Shown in pieces: positions 19,301-23,225 of a stretch of DNA of 23,225 bases. Origin of the DNA: Isoetes engelmannii. Its lineage: Eukaryota > Streptophyta > Lycopodiopsida > Isoetales > Isoetaceae. Numbering within the stretch: position 1 is the stretch's first letter; every line of letters starts with the position of its first letter. The stretch covers positions 1-23,225 of the forward strand of contig JAANSK020250385.1 of assembly GCA_011763485.2 (NCBI GenBank), written 5' to 3'. The translations under genes were made by a program, and so were the position numbers. The notes under the pieces are model-generated. The model did not search any database, had not been told where the DNA came from, and worked only from the letters and a program-made list of their open reading frames with translations.

Positions 19301-20882
19301 ATGCTTCTTTCTCACCCACCATATTGGTCAGTTCTAAGAATTGTAAGTTGGGGTCATTGTTGGAATCCAAAAATTTGTCATTAAGTTTTTCCTGATTATA
19401 CAAAGCGGAGCGAAATAGCTTATTGATATGCCTCTGTCATTTCTGCAGATTTTGACTATTCAACTAAATCTTATGGAAAAATTATTGGAATAAGTATAGC
19501 TGCTGCTGTAGTAATGCTGATTATCATCTGCTTAGTTATTTTTCTACATAGGAAAAAGAGGATGATGTTAATCCCTCATCACCAAGTAAAAGACACAGGT
19601 GACGTTTTATAGAGCATACTTAAACCTTGCCTTGAAATGGTACCTTACCATTATGTTTGAGCTTTACAGATTTTGATTGTCTCGTCAACATGACAAATAT
19701 TCATATATACACATACAATGAGCTAGAAGCTGCCACTGAGAGATTTCATGCAAAGAACAAGCTTGGTGAAGGTGGATTTGGTGTTGTTTATAAGGTACTT
19801 GTTTAGACACTTTATTTCTGCATACATATCTGTTTAGACCACTTACCTCCTCACTTGCCAGGGAACTTTAAAAGATGATACCATAGTGGCCATCAAACTA
19901 CTATCATCTCAGTCAACTCGACAAGAATTCATCAATGAAGTATCTGTCATATCATCAACAAAACACCGTAACTTAGTGAAGCTACTAGGATGCTGCCTGG
20001 AAGGGGATTACAGAATATTGGTACTGGAATATCTTGAAAACGGCAACCTTTGGGAGGCTTTGCTGGGTAAAGCCTATAATCTCGTGAAATATAACATTAT
20101 TTTCTTTAACAAATGACACTACCGTTTTTACAGGTCCGCCTGAGTCTAGGTTAAATATGGACTGGTCAACAAGAATGCACATTTGTCTGGAAATCGCCAA
20201 GGGTATTGCATATCTTCATGAAGAATCATCGCCCAGGATAATTCATCGGGATATCAAGGCTAGCAACATTCTCTTAGATAAAGAACTAAACCCCAAAATT
20301 GCAGACTTTGGATTGGCAAAGTTATTTCCAGAAGAAGCCAGCTATATCTGCACCAGGATTGCTGGAACAATGTAAGTATTTGTCTAAAAAATAAACATTT
20401 TTAACCCGAATGCTATGTTAAGTAAGAGTGTTGTGTTATGGCTTCACCACAGAGGGTACCTATCTCCAGAATATGCCATGCGTGGACAGATTACAGAAAA
20501 AGTAGATGTTTACAGCTTTGGAGTACTTCTACTAGAGATGATTAGTGGCAGAAAGAGTGTGGATAATGCACTACCCCATGAGACTGAGAAGACTTACCTA
20601 TTAGAATGGGCTCGGACCTGCTACAAGAAGAATCTTCTGCTTCAACTTGTGGACCAAGATCTTCATAATTACTCTGAAGAAGAGGCCGTAAGGATCATGG
20701 AATTAGCACTTCTCTGCACAGAACCGCTTCCCAGTAAACGACCTTCAATGTCAAAAGTAGTTACTCTGCTTCAACCTAAAAAATGTGAAATCGATCTTAG
20801 TCTAAGCTCGAAGAACTTGTTGCCCAAGAAGAGAGACTGGAGGAATTGGAGCTTTGGTGATGGTTTTCCAACGTTGGAATAA
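939..20882 (+). CDS. LRR-malectin receptor-like Ser/Thr kinase (LRR-VIII-2 type), 23 exons
   Basis: A single-pass plasma-membrane receptor kinase: extracellular LRRs and a malectin-like domain, cytoplasmic kinase. Exons: 939-1023, 1109-1319, 1506-1610, 1733-1804, 1879-1950, 2014-2085, 2920-2991, 8861-8932, 9016-9087, 15429-15503, 15566-15634, 15710-15781, 16765-16836, 16909-16974, 17052-17096, 17176-17243, 17321-17697, 18101-18296, 19449-19598, 19670-19794, 19862-20066, 20134-20371, 20453-20882. The sum is 3021 nt (1006 aa), close to the roughly 1000 aa usual for the family. All splice phases agree and all sites are GT-AG except intron 15 (GC-AG). The start is the first in-frame ATG after an in-frame TAA at 855-857 and opens a signal peptide ([15 protein letters not shown]...). 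By recall it is closest to the Arabidopsis At1g56130/At1g56140 group. The ligand cannot be inferred. The least certain parts are exon 3's acceptor, exon 15's donor and the true 5' end. The tail after the kinase is short for the family. Confidence 0.93.
2086..2919 (+). other. Intron 6, nothing recognised inside
   Basis: An 834-nt A+T-rich intron between LRR exons with a GTAAGG donor and TTTTGCAG acceptor. I see no coding similarity, tandem array or clear mobile-element end in it. Confidence 0.7.
3101..3414. repeat. Compound minisatellite with (CA)n cores
   Basis: About 310 nt of interleaved modules in intron 7: a block GTGCACACACACACTAG seen at least four times, GGTCCACCTAG spacers, GACATGTTGC(G/A)TGTGCG twice, and ACAAATATTTCTTGAG plus TTTGAGGCCACC three times. 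Modules recur in different orders, so this is a shuffled higher-order array. GTGCAC and CTAG give it local palindromic character. Confidence 0.85.
3415..3921. other. Intron 7 segment, no feature recognised
   Basis: No coding similarity seen. It contains one exact 10-bp tandem duplication (GCACATCTGT at 3691-3710) and is otherwise plain A+T-rich sequence leading to the 3' tail of the adjacent antisense LINE. Confidence 0.5.
3922..5530 (-). mobile_element. Degenerate L1-type LINE (endonuclease and linker), antisense in intron 7
   Basis: Read on the minus strand, about 5525 gives KLVSWNVWA, the typical start of an L1 AP-endonuclease. About 5240-5160 gives [19 protein letters not shown], about 5115-5085 gives [17 protein letters not shown] (the GDFN catalytic motif), and about 4990-4935 gives [13 protein letters not shown]. 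About 4500-4370 resembles the WxxEGxxxxxFF linker before the reverse transcriptase. The 3' end has an AATAAAGC-like motif and a short A tract (T run at 3925-3931). It is broken by stops (for example after GSDIV) and frameshifts, and the reverse-transcriptase core is missing, so it appears internally deleted. Confidence 0.8.
5531..6440 (-). mobile_element. Possible 5' (ORF1-side) part of the antisense LINE
   Basis: This lies directly upstream, on the minus strand, of the LINE endonuclease start. It has broken minus-strand frames including a Ser/Pro-rich stretch (about 6058-5834), which fits the low-complexity part of a plant LINE ORF1. I see no convincing CCHC knuckle, so assignment is by position. 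It contains an exact 20-bp tandem duplication (5775-5814). Confidence 0.35.
6441..6549. other. Spacer between two LINE remnants
   Basis: A+T-rich sequence with nothing recognised. It ends at the (GAATA)n tract that marks the tail of the next LINE copy. Confidence 0.4.
6550..7510 (-). mobile_element. LINE family 2, copy A (3' part), antisense in intron 7
   Basis: The 3' tail is a (GAATA)n tract on the + strand at about 6551-6567, so this family ends in a simple repeat, not poly(A). From about 6572 it matches the copy at 12092 onward: TTTTTATCGTCCATGG, the exact CGCCCCGAAGGG block (6688-6699), ACTGACAAAT and CCTGCGCCTCTTCATxG. Minus-strand frames at 7501-7238 resemble the region beyond the reverse transcriptase. 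No complete ORF remains. The copy carries several short tandem duplications (31 bp at 6906-6967, 21 bp near 7003-7044). Confidence 0.75.
7511..8860. other. Remainder of intron 7, mostly unassigned
   Basis: The only organised part is the promoter-like stretch at about 7860-8070. Minus-strand frames at 7522-7805 are open for up to about 90 codons but match nothing I know. The intron ends with a T-rich tract and CTCAAG before exon 8. Confidence 0.4.
7860..8070 (+). promoter_or_regulatory. Promoter-like or solo-LTR-like stretch in intron 7
   Basis: A TATATATATAT run (about 7871-7881), a GC-richer block with CATGCATGGGCATGC, then GAATTATAAAAGCACC (TATA at about 8012) and a purine-rich leader-like sequence (GAGGGAGGGAGAAG, AGAGAGAGCAGCAGAG). 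This arrangement is common in plant LTRs. No matching second copy or TG...CA ends were identified, so the call is weak. Confidence 0.25.
9150..9950 (-). mobile_element. LINE family 2, copy B (endonuclease region), antisense in intron 9
   Basis: The block matches 13920-14610 along its length: CTTGCTCTGCCAC.AGCACATAAT, GAGCAAGTTGAAGATGTTGC, ATGTC.TC..CCAGAGGG, and GCAGATC.ACTATTCTTCGACCA all recur there in order. On the minus strand a weakened VGD endonuclease motif is visible near 9495-9485. It is heavily broken, lacks both the reverse transcriptase and the 3' end, and abuts the Ty3/gypsy fossil on its + strand right side. Confidence 0.75.
9955..10900 (+). mobile_element. Ty3/gypsy LTR-retrotransposon fossil (RNase H to integrase part of pol)
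   Basis: The + strand frames carry the recognisable order of a Ty3/gypsy pol C-terminal half: RNase H motifs ([15 protein letters not shown] early on, CLGNENV later), followed by the integrase zinc-binding region ([19 protein letters not shown]). It is old and broken by roughly half a dozen or more disruptions, and only this internal piece is present; no LTRs, gag or protease were recognised. It lies between two fragments of the antisense LINE family 2. Confidence 0.8.
10901..12075. other. Intron 9 segment, A+T-rich, unassigned
   Basis: About 1.2 kb with long A-rich runs (11015-11110) and no frame I recognise. It may include further worn retroelement sequence, but nothing can be aligned by eye to the neighbouring families. 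Confidence 0.45.
12085..14630 (-). mobile_element. LINE family 2, copy C (endonuclease, reverse transcriptase, 3' end), antisense in intron 9
   Basis: The most complete copy. On the minus strand: endonuclease [16 protein letters not shown] and [10 protein letters not shown] (about 14310-14175), the endonuclease C-terminal [11 protein letters not shown] (about 13875-13845), reverse transcriptase with [20 protein letters not shown] (about 13660-13600) and a V-DD catalytic box followed by VDLLAHT (about 13410-13375), then a C-terminal region and a 3' end shared with copy A (CGCCCCGAAGGG at 12153-12164). The expected linker between endonuclease and reverse transcriptase is mostly missing. Many stops and frameshifts leave no function. 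The reverse transcriptase is unlike the usual plant L1; I did not assign a clade. Confidence 0.85.
12669..12768. repeat. 50-bp tandem duplication inside LINE copy C
   Basis: Units 12669-12718 and 12719-12768 differ at one position (GTCAAT versus GTCATT). The near identity within a decayed LINE indicates a duplication much younger than the insertion. Confidence 0.95.
14640..14760 (+). mobile_element. tRNA-derived SINE-like copy 1
   Basis: An A-box-like TTTGATCTAATGGTAAT (14646-14662) and a good B box, GAGTTCGAGACC, end near 14701, spaced as in tRNA-derived RNA polymerase III promoters. The segment CACTAGTTC...TGG(C/T)TCGAGTTCGAGACC recurs at 22977-23013. No cloverleaf with a proper acceptor stem can be made, so this is not a tRNA gene. 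The 3' part contains a degenerate ATCTATC/TATCTAT tract near 14740-14757, possibly an eroded tail. Confidence 0.65.
14761..15428. other. End of intron 9, unassigned
   Basis: A+T-rich sequence with a C-rich run (15233-15252) and no recognisable element. It leads to the CCCTAG acceptor of exon 10. Confidence 0.5.
15782..16764 (+). other. Intron 12, no gene recognised
   Basis: A 983-nt intron. It contains an imperfect (GAATT)n tract near 16207-16238 and two short open stretches (16316-16525 and about 16590-16650) that do not match anything I know and do not fit between exons 12 and 13, which join in phase. Confidence 0.65.
17097..17175 (+). other. Probable GC-AG intron 15
   Basis: Exon 15 reads [14 protein letters not shown] in the frame set by exon 14, and exon 16 requires a preceding phase-2 end. 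The only GT nearby (in TTCTGTTATA) gives phase 1. The sequence CCAG/GCAACC gives the right phase and makes an Arg codon (AG+A). The acceptor is TTCCATTAG. The intron would be 79 nt. Confidence 0.65.
17698..18100 (+). other. Intron 17 within the malectin domain
   Basis: A 403-nt phase-0 intron with a CAG/GTACCC donor and TTTTCCAG/GGT acceptor. Nothing else is recognised inside. Confidence 0.75.
18297..19448 (+). other. Intron 18, with two unexplained antisense open stretches
   Basis: A 1152-nt phase-1 intron between malectin and transmembrane exons. On the minus strand, 19403-19191 (70 codons, with [20 protein letters not shown]) and 19138-18878 (86 codons, with [20 protein letters not shown]) have protein-like composition but no family I can name. 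They may be a worn gene or transposon fragment, or chance. Confidence 0.5.
19449..19598 (+). other. Exon 19: transmembrane helix and juxtamembrane segment
   Basis: Residues about 636-657 are an uninterrupted hydrophobic run ([16 protein letters not shown] onward), followed by the basic stop-transfer HRKKR. It lies directly after the malectin domain and before the kinase, fixing a type I topology. Confidence 0.92.
19670..20882 (+). other. Exons 20-23: RD-type Ser/Thr protein kinase domain
   Basis: The kinase begins after [13 protein letters not shown], the usual lead-in. Visible elements: glycine loop GEGGFGVVY (residues 707-715), VAIK with Lys728, helix-C Glu742 in [13 protein letters not shown] with Asp824 (Arg before Asp, so RD-type), DFGLAK with Asp842, [14 protein letters not shown] (SPE in place of APE), [16 protein letters not shown], and the C-lobe Arg in KRPSMSKVV. 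All catalytic residues are present, so an active kinase is expected. The tail after the C-lobe is only about 40 residues. The final exon (20453-20882) runs unspliced from the activation segment to the TAA. Confidence 0.95.
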
Positions 20883-20883
20883 A
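20878..20883 (+). promoter_or_regulatory. AATAAA overlapping the stop codon
   Basis: The canonical poly(A) hexamer spans the TAA stop (20880-20882). It is too far 5' to be the sole signal unless the 3' UTR is very short; plant signals are loose and other A/T-rich elements follow (20900-20940). The real 3' end cannot be fixed from sequence. Confidence 0.3.
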
Positions 20884-21374
20884 TTGCATTCGATGTATTA
20901 TACATATTTATTTGGTTTGCAAAAAAAACAACATCGAATATACAATAGAAGGCAGGCATTGGTGATAATGTTTTGTTGCTCAGAGAATTCGTTCTCCGTT
21001 CAATAATTATCACAAGTATACAATAGTTAACGTATCTATACATGTTGCTCAACCCGACAAAAACATCTTCCTTGCAGCCAAATTCCTCCTGTTTAGATAG
21101 ATCCTAAGTTCTTACTTCTTATTGCAAGCAGTGAGCCACACTGATTGAGAGAACCACACATGCGAGCCCTCGCTAATACAACTAACATTAGTCTAGATCT
21201 AGGCTATCCTTGGATGAATACAAATAGCAACTAGAACTGCCCTTCTAGAAATTGGTAAGAGAGAATGGGCCTTAAGGTTGCCTCAGCAGAGCATCCAACT
21301 TGAGTAGTAGCAACCTTAGCTATAGCTAAAAAAATCAAAGGTAATGTTTAAGTCTAAGTTACTAAGATAGGGAT
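20884..21374. other. 3' flank of the receptor kinase, no gene recognised
   Basis: Includes the 3' UTR of unknown length. No coding similarity or repeat structure seen before the foldback at 21375. Confidence 0.5.
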
Positions 21375-21454
21375 AATATTAAGGGGCAGACCATTTCGCG
21401 GGATCAGGGGCTCGCCAGGTCTGCACCCCGCAAAATGGCCTGCCCCTTAACATT
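21375..21454. repeat. Foldback element (28-bp arms, 24-nt loop)
   Basis: Left arm 21375-21402, right arm 21427-21454, with 3 mismatches in 28 and all three of them transitions. The core is TTAAGGGGCAG(A/G)CCATTT with CGGG at the loop side. A nested looser match (GGTAATGTTTAAG near 21340 with CTTAACATTTACC to the right) suggests the terminal repeats could be longer. It resembles a small foldback or MITE relic. Confidence 0.75.
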
Positions 21455-21492
21455 TACCTACGAAAAAACATGGCAGAGGAAATTATGGCCTT

Positions 21493-21550
21493 GCCACGTA
21501 GGCACATGCCTAGCCACGTAGGCACATGCCTAGCCACATAGGCACAGGCC
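21493..21550. repeat. 20-bp tandem repeat, about 2.9 copies
   Basis: The unit GCCACGTAGGCACATGCCTA occurs exactly at 21493-21512 and 21513-21532, with a third degenerate copy from 21533 (GCCACATAGGCACAGGCC). The CACGTA and GCACATGC parts are near-palindromic. Confidence 0.9.
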
Positions 21551-21599
21551 AATTATAGGTTTTAAAAACGTCTGTAATATAGCGTAATTTCCTCTAAAC

Positions 21600-22470
21600 T
21601 GTTTTTTTGAATACTAAAGATAAGTTGCATGTTCGCTTATGGTGCCAGTATAACTGAAGCCATATATACATGTGTGCCACTCAAAATTGACTTGGCTACA
21701 GTAGTTCGAGCTGCCATTGACAATTTGGTTGTAGACCACCAGAACAAGTGCTTTTCCAAACCCTTAATAATAGTATCCAACATCACAATGCAGTATACTT
21801 CTGCCACCCAACAAATATGTCAGATACTAAAGAAAACCAATCTATTACTAAGATGGCATTCTGCAGATTTTGCTCAACAACATTTAGGAAAAGGAAAGTA
21901 TCATCACCATACTGATTACAAATCTCTTGTGACCAGTTGTACATGGGGAGTTCATGCAAGATGCCATCTTGTACAACGATTGAAAAATATCTGAGAGAGG
22001 CTATTTGCCACAATTATGAATAGCAATGGCGCCAATGGCCAACCCTGATGAATGCCATGACCAACCTGAAAAAATGCAGAAGGCTCTTCTTTGAAAAAGG
22101 ACAAAGAGTGGCAGAATAATGAAGTCTCATGACATCAGATATGAACTGTGCACCAAAGCCAAAGTGTAAGAGACACGTTTTCAAAAACCCAATCAACACT
22201 ATCATATGCCTTTCCAAAATCCAGCTTCAAAACATTCTCAGAAGTCTGCAATCTTGCCCTATATATGCCCTCATAGTACATCTACATTGTTGAAATTACA
22301 ATGCGGTGACAAAAAAGCGGATTGTGTAGAGGAAATAGAGTCAGCAAGAATGTTGAAGCTTTTGGGTATAGGCTTTAGCATAGATCTTTTAAACAGAAGA
22401 CAACAAGGATGGGACGCCAACCTGGAATTGAAGAGGAGTTTCCATAATTTTTTGGTCTGCCCCTATTTGC
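21600..22470 (-). mobile_element. L1-type LINE fragment (reverse transcriptase), antisense downstream of the gene
   Basis: On the minus strand in 5'-3' order: GWRPILVVFCLKDL (near 22420-22375, the WRPIxLxNxxYKI block), TQSAFLS, KLDFGKAYDSVDWVF (near 22235-22190), a G-P-LAPLLF-like block near 22050-22020, and QYGDDTFLFL (near 21910-21880), the (Y/F)xDD catalytic box. These are the ordered landmarks of an L1 reverse transcriptase. Frames shift between blocks and stops occur, so it is dead. Endonuclease and 3' end are not seen here. It could be the same family as the LINE at 3922-5530, but the two share no overlapping domain to compare. Confidence 0.8.
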
Positions 22471-22957
22471 TACTGCATGTTCTTGTGAGAATAGGAATTT
22501 GAAAATCTTATGTGGGAAGGGTTTATATTTGCACATATTCATGTAAAGATCTTGAAGTATCATTAGGAGCAGATCGCTTAATGGTTATGTATGAAATTGC
22601 TCTATTATGCAAAATAAATGTGCCACTTAGGCTAAGTTGTTACACGTGGTTGAAGGAAGTTTTTTACCTCTTTTAGTTCCTTTTTTGTTCGTTTTTTTTC
22701 CATTTTTTTCTTTTTGCTCCATATCTTTCATTTATTTCTTATCCAATCTTCTTCTTCGTCAACCTCACAAATTGCCTTGGTTCGTTCCTCTGTTTGTCCA
22801 TTTGCTCTAGTTCCTTATTTGTTTGTTCAATTGACCTCTTAAATCGTCGTAGGTCTTAAATTCCTTTCCTTCGTTTGCTCAATTCTCCTCTTCATTCGCT
22901 TTCGTTATGTTTTCTCTGTTGGTGTTCATATATCATGTTTTTGCCCTTTGCTACTCC
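22471..22957. other. Pyrimidine-rich flank, no gene recognised
   Basis: From about 22660 to 22930 the + strand is strongly T/C-rich with runs such as TTTTTTCTTTTTGCTCC and CTTCTTCTTCG. It has no coding similarity. It may be degraded simple repeat. Confidence 0.5.
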
Positions 22958-23160
22958 ATCAGTCTTGCTTAGCACACTAGTTCCTTATCAATGTGGTTTC
23001 GAGTTCGAGACCGCCCAGAATCACATTCGGTACTGTTGGAGGTCAAATCCTAATAGAAGCAATATAAGGTGGTTGGGGGCGGGGCCCAACCGAGCAATGT
23101 AGTGTGGTGTGTGGTCACATGTCCAGTTGGATCCTGCCTAGTAGTGTGACGTTAAAAATA

Positions 23161-23225
<65 letters not shown>
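22958..23225 (+). mobile_element. tRNA-derived SINE-like copy 2 with (TATC)n tail
   Basis: A B box, TTTCGAGTTCGAGACC, lies at about 22998-23013, in the same context (CACTAGTTC before, CCAGA after) as the copy at 14640-14760. It is followed by about 140 nt of body (containing GGTTGGGGGCGGGGCCCAAC, a small stem-loop) and then directly by a tetranucleotide array. The A-box side is weak. Body plus simple-repeat tail fits a SINE; the 3' end lies outside the window. Confidence 0.6.
23152..23225. repeat. (TATC)n microsatellite
   Basis: About 17 perfect tetranucleotide units continue to the last base of the window, so the true length is unknown. It starts right after GTTAAAAATAC at the end of the SINE-like body. 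Confidence 0.97.

Noticed and set aside
21629-21994. A plus-strand 121-codon gene downstream of the kinase
   Set aside because: It is the opposite strand of LINE reverse-transcriptase sequence whose catalytic box reads on the minus strand.

Overview
This is nuclear DNA from a land plant. The evidence is one large spliced gene with 22 introns, A+T-rich noncoding sequence, degenerate LINE, SINE and LTR-retrotransposon remains, and simple repeats. The gene is a plant leucine-rich-repeat (LRR) receptor-like kinase of the LRR-VIII-2 (LRR plus malectin) type. Multi-kilobase introns full of old LINEs and a SINE-like family with a (TATC)n tail suggest a large-genome non-seed plant such as a fern or lycophyte. 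That placement is inference; nothing here identifies a species.

Layout: 1-938 is the 5' flank, with a near-perfect 35-bp-arm hairpin (374-451) and short upstream ORFs. The receptor kinase runs from 939 to 20882 on the + strand. I could place 23 exons that sum to 3021 nt (1006 residues plus stop), with every exon phase matching. Order of parts: signal peptide and Cys-rich N-terminal cap (exons 1-2), eleven LRRs mostly on 72-nt phase-2 exons (exons 3-14), linker (15-16), malectin-like domain (17-18), transmembrane helix (19), RD-type Ser/Thr kinase (20-23). Two introns are very large: intron 7 (2992-8860) and intron 9 (9088-15428).

Intron 7 holds a hybrid (CA)n minisatellite, a degenerate L1-type LINE with its tail at about 3922, and a fragment of a second LINE family (6550-7510). 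Intron 9 holds two more fragments of that second family (about 9150-9950 and 12085-14630), a broken Ty3/gypsy pol fossil (about 9955-10900) and a tRNA-derived SINE copy. Downstream of the gene are a foldback repeat (21375-21454), another L1-type LINE reverse-transcriptase fragment on the minus strand, a pyrimidine-rich stretch, and a second SINE-like copy ending in a (TATC)n array that runs off the window.

The only apparently intact gene is the receptor kinase, which would act at the plasma membrane, sensing through its LRR/malectin ectodomain and signalling through a cytoplasmic kinase. The points most worth checking are a probable GC-AG intron (17097-17175), a tandem acceptor before exon 3, a possible in-frame 5' leader intron, the two foldbacks, the second LINE family with its (GAATA)n tail and conserved UUCG mini-hairpin, the SINE family, and the consistent antisense orientation of all LINE fragments. 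I did not find a clearly new biological system.
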